From: Metellina segmentata
Taxonomy: Eukaryota > Arthropoda > Arachnida > Araneae > Tetragnathidae
Direction: 5' to 3'
DNA length: 64,000 nt
Assembly: GCA_947359465.1 (NCBI GenBank)
Contig: OX375876.1
Span: forward strand, 79,506,359-79,570,358
Part shown: positions 1 to 11,117 of the stretch, one piece after another
How positions within the stretch are numbered: the first letter of the stretch is position 1
How the letters are laid out: each line of letters opens with the position of its first letter
The notes under the pieces: model-generated
The model's input: only the letters and a program-made list of their open reading frames with translations
Databases searched by the model: none
What the model was told of the DNA's origin: nothing
Translations under genes and position numbers: made by a program

Positions 1-1
1 T

Positions 2-913
2 GTTTTTATTCAAGCTTTAAGAAGATTCATCGCCAGAAGGGGTCGGCCAAGTACTATTTACTCCGATAATGGAACAAATCTAGTTGGAACATCCAACGAG
101 CTGAAATCGGTTGATTGGAAAAGGTTGCAAGATTATGCTTCTGTGAAGAGCATCAGTTGGAAATTCAATCCTCCTTCTGCACCCTGGTGGGGTGGATTTT
201 GGGAAAGCCTGCTTGGTATGTTAAAGAACATCCTTAGAAGAGTCCTGGGAAGGGCTTGTCTGCAGTACGAAGAACTGTACACGATTCTTTGCGATGATGA
301 AAGCGTTATTAATGCAAGACCATTAACGTATCTTTCCGAAGACAGTGATGATCTTGTAGCCTTGACTCCTGCCATGTTCTTACAGGAAATCAGGGAAACA
401 GGAGTTCCGGACATAGATCTGATCGATGCCAACAAGGCAAATAGACGATTTGCTTATAAACAAAGGCTACGCCAGGAGCTTAGGAAACGTTTTAAAATCG
501 AGTATCTAGGCCAACACAGAGATTTTTCCAGGGTTCGAAGAGAATTTAATGTAGAAGTAGGAGACATAGTCCTAGTTGGGGATAGTAATTCGAAAAGATC
601 CAATTGGCCATTAGCTAATGTTGTGAAGTTGCTTCCTGGGAAAGACGGTAAAGTGCGAGTCGTCGAAGTCAAAACAAAAACCGGATCCTTCTTACGGCCA
701 GTCCAGAGATTGTACCCGTTGGAGATACGGAAAATTGAAGAACCATCAGTTCCAGAAGGGTATTCACAACAGACTGTGGAAGATCAAGAACCAGATACCT
801 CTTCTGTGGACGCTTCTGGTATCGTGCCTGTCCAAATAGAATCTTCAAATTTAGCTAAAAACCGAATTCGAAAGTCAAGATTTGGACGAACTTTAAGACA
901 TGTCCGCCTTTAG
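2..913 (+). CDS. BEL/Pao retrotransposon Pol, C-terminal integrase end (partial)
   Basis: The frame is open from base 2 to the TAG at 911-913 (303 codons), so the 5' part lies outside the window. Residue 22 is the Asp of an SDNGTN motif and residue 68 the Glu of a GGFWES motif. These are the second and third acidic positions of an rve-type integrase core, preceded by the usual PPxAPWWGG stretch. From about residue 140 the protein matches the DUF5641-type C-terminal domain of BEL/Pao integrases (WPLA, GxVRVVEVKT and FLRPVQRLYPLE blocks). Integrase inserts the element's cDNA into the host chromosome. No stop or frameshift is visible in this part, so the copy is probably fairly young. A polypurine tract and a candidate LTR follow directly. 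Assignment to BEL/Pao rather than Gypsy rests on the WWGGFWE and DUF5641 features. Confidence 0.85.
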   Translation, partial: VFIQALRRFIARRGRPSTIYSDNGTNLVGTSNELKSVDWKRLQDYASVKSISWKFNPPSAPWWGGFWESLLGMLKNILRRVLGRACLQYEELYTILCDDESVINARPLTYLSEDSDDLVALTPAMFLQEIRETGVPDIDLIDANKANRRFAYKQRLRQELRKRFKIEYLGQHRDFSRVRREFNVEVGDIVLVGDSNSKRSNWPLANVVKLLPGKDGKVRVVEVKTKTGSFLRPVQRLYPLEIRKIEEPSVPEGYSQQTVEDQEPDTSSVDASGIVPVQIESSNLAKNRIRKSRFGRTLRHVRL

Positions 914-951
914 GAACTGAACTGATTCCTGAGTTTCATTAACCTGATACT

Positions 952-965
952 CAGTGGTGGGAGGA
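952..965 (+). promoter_or_regulatory. Polypurine tract of the BEL/Pao element
   Basis: A run rich in G and A (gtggtgggagga) ends exactly where the TGTCGCG start of the putative 3' LTR begins. In LTR elements this tract primes plus-strand DNA synthesis. The call rests on position and composition only. Confidence 0.5.
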
Positions 966-1323
966 TGTCGCGAATGCCAGCCTGTTCTAAGTTTTGAAAA
1001 GCTTTTATGGAATTAGAAATAAAATACGGAGCAGGTGAGGTGAAAGCAAACCTCCAATATAATTTCAATACTACGATCCTAACAAAATTAAATATACAAA
1101 TTAGAATTCAGTTCGTTTATTTAAAAAAAAGTCGCTCTTAAACATTGTCTTGCGGTTTATTTTGATTCTATACCTGTGAAGAAGTGTAATGTTCTATATA
1201 TATTAAAATTATAAGTTTTAATTAAGAAATCGTCTCCTTGTGTAATTCTGTGGACTTTCCTTTAGAATTCTTGAGTTTCAGTGATGTTTCGACGGTCAGG
1301 ATGATTGATTCTCACCCGGGACA
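966..1323 (+). repeat. Putative 3' LTR of the BEL/Pao element
   Basis: It starts with TG directly after the polypurine tract and contains a TATA-like stretch (tctatatatatt, about 1193-1205). The right border is tentatively placed at the ACA of cccgggaca. The partner LTR is outside the window, so the right border and target duplication cannot be verified. Confidence 0.45.
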
Positions 1324-1990
1324 CAAATGAGGTAGGACAATTCATATTCCTTCCGATTTGAAAGATATTGTTTCTACACAACACCGTTATTTAAAGAATA
1401 ATGCCGTTATTTAAAGAATAATGCCGTTATTGAAAGAATAATGCCGTTATTGAAAGAATAATGCCGTTATTGAAAGAATAATAATGTTTAAAAATCCCGA
1501 ACTAGAACTTTTCAAACATTAAAAAATTCGTTGTCATAATGACGGGAGAAGATTGCAAAATTTCACAATGTCGCATACTGGAGGCAAGAGTGCCACAAGT
1601 AAAAAAATATTGTTTTGTTGACTATGAGTGCGAGAGCACTCGACGTAAATCGTAATTTTAATTAATTGAGTTGAACATGAAAAGAACTTAAGAAAGGGAA
1701 TTCCAGATCTTCCTATAAATCGTCTTTTATAGTGGTAACCTTAGTATCACCTTTCGTCATTTTGTAGCTTTGTCATACAGCAATTGTGCGATGTATGTGA
1801 AATGTATTACATGAATGGATATGCATGTGTAGGATTTATGTCCAAAGTAAGTTGTAGAAAATATAAAGATGGCGAAAGGTGTTAAAATAAATTTTTATTC
1901 TACAAAAAACGTAAGTCATTATATATTTTGATTATCTCTTCAATCTAGAGTAAACCAATTCAAACCGAGTAAGGTCGGGTATTTTGCTAG
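1324..1990 (+). mobile_element. Helitron-type non-autonomous element, 5' truncated
   Basis: The right end has a short imperfect hairpin followed by tattttgCTAG and then T, closely matching the right end of the longer Helitron at 55556-57524 (ccgggtatttctgCTAG). The internal stretch 1540-1600 (cgcatactggaggcaagagtgccacaag) matches 57130-57165 of that element. No TC start is recognised. The left part may have been removed or overlain by the adjacent LTR. Confidence 0.5.
1381..1480 (+). repeat. 20-bp minisatellite, five copies
   Basis: There are five head-to-tail copies of a 20-bp unit (atgccgttattgaaagaata). The first two copies carry tta where the last three carry tga. A related, partly degenerate version sits in inverted orientation near 48710-48760, so the unit belongs to a dispersed repeat. 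Confidence 0.9.
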
Positions 1991-2145
1991 TTCAGTAATA
2001 AAAAACCTTGTCTAATTTATGCCATTAAAGAATTTCGCATACAATGACACTTCAATCACAAGATACAACAAAAAACAAAAAGTATATACACATAAAACAA
2101 ATATCACTAAAAATTTCTCTTTATAAAAAAATCCTAACACTCGAC

Positions 2146-2640
2146 TCAAATTTTGCAGATGCATTGCCAGTCACAATCATTACTCAGTCCGTCAGCATTC
2201 TCACGCATCTTCCCCAGTCTATGTTCAACCGTAAAATTATATTTTTGTATGCATAGTACCCATCTAGTTAGTCGAGCGTTGGTTCCTATTATTTTCTTCC
2301 AATATGTGAACGGGCTGTGATCAGTTTGAATCAAACTGCTGGCCGTACAAATAATGATTATGTTTCCTTGTAGACAATGGTGATAAACTCCCTCTCGATG
2401 GTACTACAGTTTTTCTCAGAACTTAACCTGCATGGACGGGAATCTTTTCTTGGAATTTCTCTCCTCCATTATCATGGAGAACGTGAAGTCTGACTGCCCA
2501 CCTCGATCACTCAGAGATCTAACAACCTCCTGATATCTTCTTTCAAAATCTCAATCTGCCTCGGCGACATTCTATATGGTTTTGCCCTAATCGGAGACTC
2601 GTCCGTTAGTTCTATGTCCATCTCAATCAAATGGATAATT
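2146..2640 (-). pseudogene. Gypsy reverse transcriptase start fused to RNase H end
   Basis: Minus-strand translation just below 2640 gives blocks typical of the RT N-terminus (PIRAKPYRMSPRQIEILKE, then LLDL-stop-VIEVG and a frameshifted SDF/SP segment). Without an RT core it then passes to the RNase H end: a STIEREFITIVY block, TDHSPFTYWKK, ARLTRW and VEHRLGK.RENADGLS. The polymerase YxDD region is absent. Several stops and frameshifts are present. RNase H degrades the RNA template during reverse transcription. The piece lies downstream of the integrase fragment on the coding strand, which is the reverse of the common Gypsy order. Confidence 0.75.
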
Positions 2641-2674
2641 CCCGGGTCTAAGGATAACACTTGTCTTTGCCTTT

Positions 2675-3190
2675 CTATAACACCCTAAATTTATTAATAT
2701 ACCTTTTAGTCGCGCGCTTTTCCAGATTGCTCCTTTGTAAAGCTATAACAGCATCAATGTTTAACAAAGAGTAGCACTCCGAAATTATCGGAACTAGCTT
2801 CAAAGGGGCTTTGCACCGGTCCTTATTACTATCCACCTTTTGGCACGGATCGCAAGTTTTTACATACTGTTCCATCTCTTGATAGCATTGCGGTCTAAAG
2901 TAACATTCTAGGACCCTATACTTTGTTTTAGTCGTGCCCAAATGACTCGACACTTTCTCATGGCACAGAGCCAAAATCTCGTTTCGATGAACAATCGGAG
3001 CACACAACTGAACTCTCTCCTCACCTCGCTTAGACTGTGACATCCGCACCAGTCTTCCCTCCTTATCAAAAAATTCCCTTTCGCCTGGGTGACATGTCCA
3101 TTCCCACAGTAGTTTTATAGTGTCACAATTTTGTTGTTGTTCCTTAAACCGCTCCGAAGACAAATTTTCCAATCTCGTCTTTATTTCCAT
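2675..3190 (-). pseudogene. Gypsy integrase zinc-binding (H2C2) domain relic
   Basis: The 171-codon frame contains the integrase HHCC zinc-binding pattern: a His in APIVHRNE, a second His about 15 residues on in SSHLG, then CDPCQK as the Cys pair. The preceding segment (LLWEWTCHPGEREFF, GRLVRM) is the linker normally found just upstream. The domain binds zinc and supports integrase multimerisation. After the SECYSLLNIDAV block, where the catalytic core should begin, the match stops and the next recognisable sequence is the start of reverse transcriptase. The D,D-35-E core is therefore deleted and the gene is dead. Confidence 0.8.
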
Positions 3191-3354
3191 TCTTTCGGAA
3201 TATCTAGGGTCCCCTCCTCAACCTGACTCCCAGACTTCCTCCGATCCTAATCTTCATCCTCCAAATCCGATTTTTCCTCTCTCTCCTCTACGGGACTGCC
3301 CTTATCAAACTCTCGCCCTTGACTGCGCGTAACAACTGCGTTCACCGGAACAGG

Positions 3355-3543
3355 CTAACCTCTCCTTTCTTCTATGAGCTCTGCCGTTTGGTTCCACAAT
3401 AGATAATACCCCTGTTCTAGTTCTGTGGTCTTCACGGCGGCTTTCGTAACCACAATGCCAAAATCTCCCTCAATCGTTACTTTCGCCAATGTGAGGCATT
3501 TACACTCATTGTCTAGGGGCTGTCTGACCCAAGTTACTTCCAC
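3355..3543 (-). pseudogene. Gypsy-type protease-adjacent Pol segment
   Basis: A 62-codon minus-strand frame carries blocks (CKCLTLAKVTIEG, VTKAAV, YYLLWNQTAELIEE) that resemble the segment between Gag and the integrase zinc-binding region in some arthropod Gypsy elements. No protease DSG/DTG active-site motif is visible. The piece is isolated by stops on both sides. Its position between the Gag knuckle and the integrase fragment is what supports the call. Confidence 0.45.
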
Positions 3544-3721
3544 AAGTAAATCATCGTTCTGGATCGAACTACGATCGCATAAGTCCTTTCAGCTCCAGTA
3601 TCCCGAAAATGGTTACGCTCCACAATTTATTTTCGCTTTTTTAAAGTACGGTTCAAAACATGATCCGATATTTACATATGCATCTAAATGATTCATTAAG
3701 TCGCTAGCCCCTCTACTTTTT

Positions 3722-4832
3722 TTATCTGGACACTCTGGCCTGGTGGGCTCTGCTGCAATTAAAGCAAATTATCGGCTTCTTCCTCTCATATTGATCCTTT
3801 ATCGAAGAAATTGAACTTAAATAATCCTTCTTCTCGGTCTCTTCTGACTTACTAGTCTGCTCACTCTTAATTATGGAAGCAACTTGTCCGCTCTTATTCC
3901 TGCTATATTGTTTTCTATTCCACACTTTACTGTCCATTCTCCAAAATCTGTCGCGCACACTTTCATACTTTCCATATTATTCTGCTAATGAGGATGTTTT
4001 TATTTCGTCCCATTCATCTAGAAATTTGTCTCTAACTTCGAATGAAACTCTCTTTTTAACCTGTTCCGTAAGAATGAACTCCTTATGGGATTCATAATCC
4101 TTCACATCTACAGCCTCCAACCAATTATCGAAATAATCCCTCAGTTCGTATACTAGATCTTACCACAATGCACCTAACTTTCTCTGATGGGTTTCGAATT
4201 TGGTTTTTAATTCCCCAGCTTCTAGTCAAAACCTTTATAATCAAAGTTTCTTTTTGTACTGGTAATCGTCTCCTATTTATGGCGATTCTTTAACAATTAA
4301 TTCTGCAACATCCGTGAACAATAACGGAATAAGTGGATAAATATATCTCGATTCCTCAAGCTCCAATTTTAACGTTTATCGTTCAAAAATCATCAAGAAT
4401 AAAGTTATATCCGTTAATTTAGGGTCAAATTTCGGGACTAAATCTTTATCTATACTTTTACTCAGTACAGAAACAGTGGAAGCAACAGAGCTATTTTTTG
4501 CGCTGTTTAGTAATCTATTTATTTCTAACTCAAAGAGACGTTCCCTCTCTAACCTATCCTGTTCTTCTAATTTTTCTCTTCTCTCCCGCTGTCTTTCATT
4601 CTCTAACCTATCCTGTTTTTCTGATTTTGTACTAACCATTTTTTCCGACTTCTCTCCCAAAATCTGTTTTAGACAGTCTTTCGCGAATATCTCAGCCTAA
4701 TCCGGCGCCTTCAATATCGCCTCAGTTATCACCCCTTTCTTATCCGCCCATTTTACACATTAATTTCAAACTCTTCTGCAACCAAGAGCAAAACTTTTTG
4801 TATCCGATTATTTAGAAAATCTGCCATATCTC
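3722..4832 (-). pseudogene. Gypsy-type Gag relic
   Basis: The minus-strand ATG at 4832 opens a frame beginning MADFLNNRIQK, followed after early stops by a highly charged Glu/Arg/Lys-rich coiled-coil-like segment (4660-4376) and a KFDPKLTDITLF-like block. A frame at 3958-3722 ends in a single zinc-knuckle start (CFNC followed by a His). In this family the N-terminal region, the coiled coil and the zinc knuckle make up Gag, the structural protein of the retroelement particle. At least two stops lie in the first 50 codons, and the middle (4370-3960) is out of frame, so no functional product is expected. Identification rests on overall layout and resemblance to Gag of arthropod Gypsy elements. 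Confidence 0.6.
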
Positions 4833-4849
4833 TACCCAAGGGATACTTC

Positions 4850-6640
4850 ACCATATATAAAATGCAATTAGAATATTACAATAATTTTCTTGAACAAAAA
4901 TGCCAAATAAAATACAAAAGAAAATAACGGAAGTAATAATTCAAAACAAAGTTTCTCCCTACATAAGTAACACAAAAGTACCAGTACTAGAAGTAAGCAT
5001 AAGATGCTACACAAGTGTGATATGACAATCACATCAGATATTGTTTTGCCCTAAAAGCGGGGAAACACAACCTACAAGCGATTTGTGTCAATGTACATAC
5101 CCCTAACAAATCCCTGAACTTGAGGAGACCCCCTCGATTCCGAGAAAATGGAACGTGTGCGCTTTCACCCTTCACGCAATGAGGTTGATATTTGAAATGG
5201 CGCAATGACTCGGCCAATGGAAGGATTGACCCTCTGGCAAGGTTAGGACTTAGCACCCTGAATATTGAGGGAAGGTCAGAAGGGGAGAACGACAGGAAAC
5301 GAAAACGCTAAAAAAAAAGAGACGGAGCATCTTTCGGTTGTGGCCAACCATTTTTCCAGAAATATGGTAACTACTGTAAAAAGAATGTACCATCGACGAA
5401 TTGAAAGAATAAATTAATAAACGGTTACCACACGGAAAACGGCTGACTTTACTTTGTCATCACCAATATTAGAAATCTCTAGATATTAGATGGAAAGAAC
5501 CACCTGACTCCAAAAGAAGGAACCTGTATACCCCATGCTTCACTTCAACCTGATGGTCACCATATATAAAGGTATGTTCATATTTTTATCCAATACCGAT
5601 TGAGAACTCCATTTATTTCCGATCGAATCTGAGGTCAAAACTGGATATTGGTATCCATAACAAAATTGGGTACAATAACCAGTACAACAAGTATCGTCTC
5701 AGTAGACTAATTGCCTTTTCAATTTAAAGTACACTACTGCACTACCAAAATTTTAACCAACTTTCCCTCTACGTAGAAAATTCAAATTTCATAGAACAAA
5801 ACTTTTAGTAAAGAGAGATGAATTAATTTTATCTCTAGAAAACCACTGCGTTACACATACTTCGCAATTAATTCATCTATTCCGATTCACTAACACACAC
5901 ACACACACACACAAGTACACACAATATAATATTTACCAAACCACTTCTACACCATTTCAGCATTTAGACTTATCAAACTTAGAACCCTTTAAAACGCTAT
6001 AACAACCAAACAATTAACCTTCAAAATTATCAATGATCCAACCAAAATTTCCTTATTAATATCTCTGATATCAACAATTTTATATCAAAACTTGGACCAC
6101 CAATATTAGCTTTAACGAAAATATCGGAATTCCCCGTTCGATGCTTGATCACGTCTCAGGATTTCCAACGGCTTTCCTCTAGCCGCAGAGGACACACTTT
6201 GTCGTACAAGAGGAATCTTCTGTCGTTGAACACAACATTAGCAACAGTTGCTATAAAGTTCTTTTCACACAAAGAACTGTATCAAAACAGGACCAGGATT
6301 TTTTTGTCATTGAACACAGCACCAGTAACCGCTGTTATGAAGTTCTTCACGTACCCACAAACAAGCCTTTCAGAAGCCTGGACGATAACACGTGTTTAAA
6401 CTAACACCGTGAGTCGTAAAAGTGACACAGAAATCGCGAATAGCATTTATCTAGATCTTTTTATCCCATCAAGCTGACACCAGATTTAGCTGTGGTGTTG
6501 TCGCCCAAAAACGGCAGCGTGAAAACAGTACGAATCGGAACCAAGGAGAAGACATCCAACAGCTAAGATATTAAAGTTCTTATTATTACAACAACATTAA
6601 GAAACATATACAGTACTTACATCATCACATTAACATTGTT
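4850..6640. other. No gene; probable 5' side of the Gypsy relic and decayed repeats
   Basis: I see no supportable gene here. The part next to 4850 should contain the leader and LTR of the minus-strand Gypsy element, but no TG..CA pair or primer-binding site could be fixed. An (AC)n run lies at 5893-5913. Confidence 0.4.
6206..6380 (+). repeat. Diverged ~85-bp tandem duplication
   Basis: Two units, beginning at about 6222 (gtcgttgaacacaac) and 6307 (gtcattgaacacagc), share a gaacac...gtaacc/gcaaca...aagttctt pattern with about 85-bp spacing. Together they give an 84-codon open frame, which looks like a by-product of the duplication and not a gene. Confidence 0.5.
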
Positions 6641-6656
6641 AGAACAATGCATAAAA

Positions 6657-6657
<1 letters not shown>

Positions 6658-6700
<43 letters not shown>
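6658..6700. repeat. (AT)n microsatellite
   Basis: About 43 bases of uninterrupted AT alternation. Confidence 0.95.
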
Positions 6701-6702
<2 letters not shown>

Positions 6703-6719
6703 TATTACAGCGTTGTGAA

Positions 6720-7189
6720 CCAACCTCGCCCGCTGCTTCAGGCTCTCTCTTTCTAACCGTCGTCTTCCATATATTCTGCCTCAGTCTAAAAATAACCCAA
6801 CGGTAAAAGTCAAAAACCTATCAGAGACCATCTGGACGAACACCACCTATTATTCTCAAGTCATTGCTGCCGCGGAAAAACAGCAGCTGGTGCCAGATAA
6901 TAAAAATCAGAATACATTCAACATTCAGATGACACAGTGGAGTGTTCACCTGTCTTGCAAGCGACCCTTCCTAAATGTCAAGCACAACAAAGTTTCTCAC
7001 AACCCTGTGAAAGGAACTAGTTTAATTGGATGTTTTTTTTCTTCCTCCAACTAAGTTTACCAGTTTCTATGACATGTTTCTGGAAACTTACTATTCCGTT
7101 CCATCGTTGTAGCATTGCAGCAGCAGTTGAATTTCAAGCCTACTAGGGAGATCTCACCTTTGCTCGACATTCATCAAAACTACTGTTGT
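6720..7189. other. No gene recognised
   Basis: Somewhat more GC-rich than its surroundings. No open frame of note and no repeat match noticed within the window. Confidence 0.4.
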
Positions 7190-7440
7190 GATTCGTGTTG
7201 CGGGTTATCTACCAAAGGATTAGAAATTGGAAACTCGATCCAACTGATGACCGTCACGCATGTGTTAATTCCTGCTCGTTAAATCTGTCACCTCAAATGT
7301 CCTTACTTTGGCGTGGTGCGGAAGTTTAGAGAGTGGAGTGCCAGTTTAGGTGTGTAGATCGCGTCGTTCGACGTGATTCAAAATTACGAGGTTTTCTCGG
7401 AAATACTTCTGGATTGATCCCGGACCGTCCCTAATGCTTG
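7190..7440 (+). mobile_element. tRNA-derived SINE, diverged copy
   Basis: This copy shares with those at 16621-16954 (inverted) and 63748-64000 the order: box-B-like ggaaactcgatccaac, a body with ttggcgtggtgcggaagt...gagagtggagtgcc, then attcaaaattacgaggtttt and gattgatcccggaccgtc. The left part of the tRNA-like head is poorly conserved and the 3' TACC tail is lost. Confidence 0.7.
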
Positions 7441-7449
7441 TCATATTAC

Positions 7450-10240
7450 TCCAACGTGGCTTAAATTCAACCAGTTACAAACGTACCAATTAAACGTAGT
7501 TAAAGAATCTAAATAAGTAAACAATTCATACTTTAAATACCGTTTGTAAAACCAGAATGCTCGAAATACTCCGTTTACACATAAGTAGAAACGCGTTTTA
7601 AAATACGTCTTAAGATAGTATTGATTCCATAGATTCAAGAACTTCTGTAATAAATATACAGCATTAAGATGGGTCTCTTTAACATTTATACGCGTTTCCT
7701 GTAATTGGACAAAGGAAATACTCGCCCAAATTCAATCTGGAAGGCAAACCGTTTAATTCTCTATCACGAAATCAGAGTTGACAGAATTCAAACGGCAGAA
7801 ATAATTACACGCAAGTCCAGTTGCGCGATATCCAGTCACTCACTTCCATTTGACCGGAGGGCTCTTTGGAAGTTCTCAAATCTGCAATTAATCAGTTGCT
7901 CAGCCACTGAAATTAGCGAGGTTAAATCAGTGGGCGCTTTAAATGGTTTGAAGACGTAGAATGTCCGGGGATGTTAGGAGACCTGATTAAAATGGACGAA
8001 GCAAGCCGTTCTGTTCAAACGGTTTGCTGTCGTTTGGAATCTAACTGCCTTAGTCTATAGATTTAGCACTAATAGTTTGTTATCCTAGTTTCAACTTCCA
8101 CAAACTACTTGATAATATAAACTATACATAAAGTTTTTGTTAACCTTTTAGTATAAAAACAAATACGTTTTATAACTTAGAACTAATGAAAAGCTAAGCT
8201 GGATATGTTTGTTCAGAGTAGGTAAAAAGGGAGCAAGAAAGATTTAAATTTACATTAATACAACATTTCAAGCTTTCAATTAATAGTATATTGCATACTT
8301 CCAACAGTTGGTGCCTTATGATGGAAGTAAAATAGCATAAAAGATTACTCGTATGTGAGCATTTTGTGTTTATTTATGAGTAATCATTACTGAAAGCCAA
8401 AATCAGCTATTGGTTTACTTTCCCAAGTCGAAACTATGCAAATGCTTATTAAAAAAGAGTGTATTTACCCAACACTGCATCTTTATGTTTTGTGTAATTT
8501 AACAGCAATTTCTAAAGGTTTGTATACAGCAATTGTAGTTCGATAAGGTTTCGTATCTGGCTATGTTTGGATAAGAAATATGAGGTACGTTGATATTAGT
8601 TGCTTGTTAGTTAAATTAACGTCGCACTGGAGCAACACATTGGGCTGTTGGTCACTGTGTGTAGAGGGGAACATATTTCAACTAAACTGGAGTGCAAAAC
8701 TTAAGGTAGATAGGTAGGTATTTTATAGATAACTATGTACTCGAAGTTCAACGAAACTGCCTGTAGTTATTTGTATTTCCGAGGATATTCAATAGAAAAG
8801 TGGTGCATTTTCAAATCATGACATCAGAGATCAAAGAAATGGATTCTGTCACCACAAGACCACATCCCAAACCTCATTCTCAACATGCAAGAGCGGTTAT
8901 TTAAATTTCCTGTTACCCTTCTGCCTCATAGCACCTAGATTAGTATAACAACTTCCTTTCAAGGACATATTTTACTGTTTGCATTTGTCATTGCTATAGT
9001 TTCGTTTTCCCGCATCAGTGCAGTAACTCCTATGGAGATTCTTTATCATTTTATCATATCCATTTCACTTCATTGTAAAGTTGCAGGTGAAACCTTACTG
9101 TTCCTTACGTTTTGTACACCAGTGCATAACATGGATAAACTATTGAAACCTAGTTTCGTGATATAACTACAGCAGTATTACAGTTTTCATCTGTAAAAAG
9201 ACTAAAAATAATTAAATAAATATAATTTAGTGCCAAATTTACTACAAAATTACTACCGATCATTTAAAAGGATAAGACACATTCTACCTAGAATCTTTAA
9301 AACGATTTACAAATAAAACTTTTGTAGCACTCTACTAAACACTTTTCAAAGAGATAATTGTAATTGAAGCCGATTAAAACGCATTTGAGATAAATTTAGC
9401 GCTAGATTGAATAAAAATGGATGGGGCGATGTTGCTGATTTCACTTTGAACAAATTGTGCAGGGAATACAAATTATGCGGCTAGTGGGTATTCGTTAGAT
9501 CAGAGGTTGGATTACTTTTGATACTGATTCCCAAGATAGGATCCAGGAAATTAAAGTATTTTCTCCCTTTCTGAATCCTTTTGCATTGACTGAAATAAAT
9601 TTGAAAAGAGAGAAGGGGCTTTTTATGTGGAGGAAGTTTCAATTCAATAAAAGAATTTATTTTGAAACACTATTTATTCTTATTCGGAACTGTAGTATCT
9701 GTAAAACCATTTCACCAATGTAATCGTAATTGACAGTATTTGTACAGTAGTGAATTTTAAAAATCTTATACGAACAATATAAAATCAATATGTGCATGAT
9801 TGAAATGTTCAATTTTGCTCTTAGCACAAATATGAATGCTGCGAGCTATGAAGATGCATAACATTACTAATACTAAAGAGAAGAGATCGCAGCTCTAATA
9901 AAATGTTTTACAGTTTGGCAAAAGAAGGCAATGATAAATATGGAAGATATAAATCAGTGCAGAAAAGAAACTACGAGTGAACTGAAAAAAATAGTTTTTT
10001 TTACGTCGTGAAAGGTATGGAAGTCAAATAATCACTTTGGAGAGAACAGTTGAAGAAGGTTGTAATAATATATTTAACTGTGATAATAAGACTGAGATGT
10101 GCCCTTTTCGTTATTATTGGAAATAGAGACTAACAGCAATAAGAACACAAGTGGTGCTGTACGCTTTTGACCAGTATATTTGATATTTGGAAGTAGGAAA
10201 TGTGATAGAAATACTGATATTCCTTAAAATGGATTTAGCA
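7450..10240. other. AT-rich intergenic sequence, no gene recognised
   Basis: Only short chance frames occur. A minus-strand SINE-tail fragment (annotated separately) lies near 8611-8662, and a tag-gtagg run at 8703-8722 resembles the simple tail of the same SINE. Confidence 0.4.
8611..8662 (-). mobile_element. SINE 3'-tail fragment
   Basis: The sequence ttaaattaacgtcgcactgg...gggctgttgg is the reverse complement of the SINE tail seen at 16621-16680, 25400-25460 and 37404-37460. Confidence 0.65.
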
Positions 10241-10460
10241 TTCCAAGTAATTTCTACGTGATATTTTGTCCATCAAGATAACCAATGTGCTAATGATGAG
10301 ATATCTCGGTATCAGGATATTCCCAGGGTTTTATTGTGATGACTAGATCGAGATCTGGTCAGTTTTCGTCTACTGAAGAAATATATCGTCCATCAAGATC
10401 TGGACAGTTTTGGTGATGATGAGTTCATCGTTGCGGAAATCACCAGTAGGGTAAAATAAG
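10241..10460 (+). repeat. Dispersed repeat sharing the 'cgtccatcaagat' motif
   Basis: The motif cgtccatcaagat occurs at about 10267 and 10388 together with ccaagtaatttc and a gatctggtcag block. The inverted equivalents (agatcttgatctagtcgtcatc, gtcgaaaccacttgga) make up the triplicated repeat at 36710-37390, and related bits occur at 21890-21965 and 27868-27912. Confidence 0.5.
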
Positions 10461-10556
10461 GTATCAAACCTAAGAACTGACACCTACATAGATAGATAAA
10501 AGCAACAAAGAAACTTTAAGGAAGATACCACGCACCGGTTTGATAATTTCTTTTAA

Positions 10557-11062
10557 CCCTTCTTTGCATAATGGTGGAAATTTCCATCATAACATTGAAT
10601 GCCCAAAAATTATATAAAAGAACAAGTTCACTTTAAGTTGATCGTGTCTGGATACCTTTTTAATGTCCATTGCATCAAAAAACATAGCTGTCAAAAATAA
10701 GCAAGTGTCACTATCAGTAAAACGAGCTTGAAGTTGTCATTCCGCTGTTTGTTGTAGTTGCAATAAACGTATGATTTCGTTTTTAATTTTGTTTTATTAT
10801 ATTCAAGTTACTATTGCTAAAAAAGTGAAAATGAGTGGAAGAAAGGTTTGTAACATGTGTTTTTGTTATTTTTAGAGCAATTTCTGAAAAAGTTTGAGTT
10901 TAATTTTAAAAATACCACATGATACCATCATATTGTTTTTTGCTAAATTTATACTATAAATATATACTAAGATTTTTTTAACCATTTTTCCTTTAATTTT
11001 GAACATGAATTATATCACCTTCATTTATTTCACCAATAAAGAAAAAATCTTGCAAAGAAGGG
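10557..11062. mobile_element. piggyBac-type MITE (506 bp)
   Basis: The ends are CCCTTCTTTGCA at 10557 and its reverse complement TGCAAAGAAGGG ending at 11062, flanked on both sides by TTAA (10553-10556 and 11063-11066). Inverted CCC...GGG ends with a duplicated TTAA are diagnostic of piggyBac insertion. There is no coding capacity inside, so it is non-autonomous. Confidence 0.85.
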
Positions 11063-11117
11063 TTAACGTAATAAATTCTACTAATGTAAAATAATTTATC
11101 GAAGAAATTTTTTTGTC

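Larger units (their letters stand above)
2146..4832 (-). mobile_element. Degenerate Ty3/Gypsy-type retrotransposon, order gag-PR-IN-RT-RH
   Basis: Read on the minus strand, Gag-like frames come first (4832 down to ~3722), then a protease-linked region (3543-3355), an integrase zinc-binding domain (3190-2675), the start of reverse transcriptase (~2640-2420) and the RNase H end (~2420-2146). All parts carry stops or deletions. The integrase catalytic core and the RT core are missing, and no paired LTRs were recognised. Most Ty3/Gypsy elements place RT-RH before integrase. This order fits the Gmr1-type subgroup, unless the copy was rearranged after insertion. Confidence 0.75.

Noticed and set aside
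1381..1480. Regular 20-bp repeats considered as a CRISPR array
   Set aside because: Units are directly adjacent with no unique spacers, and the sequence is eukaryotic. It is a minisatellite.
2044..2256. 70-codon plus-strand frame
   Set aside because: Antisense to the Gypsy RNase H relic and low complexity.
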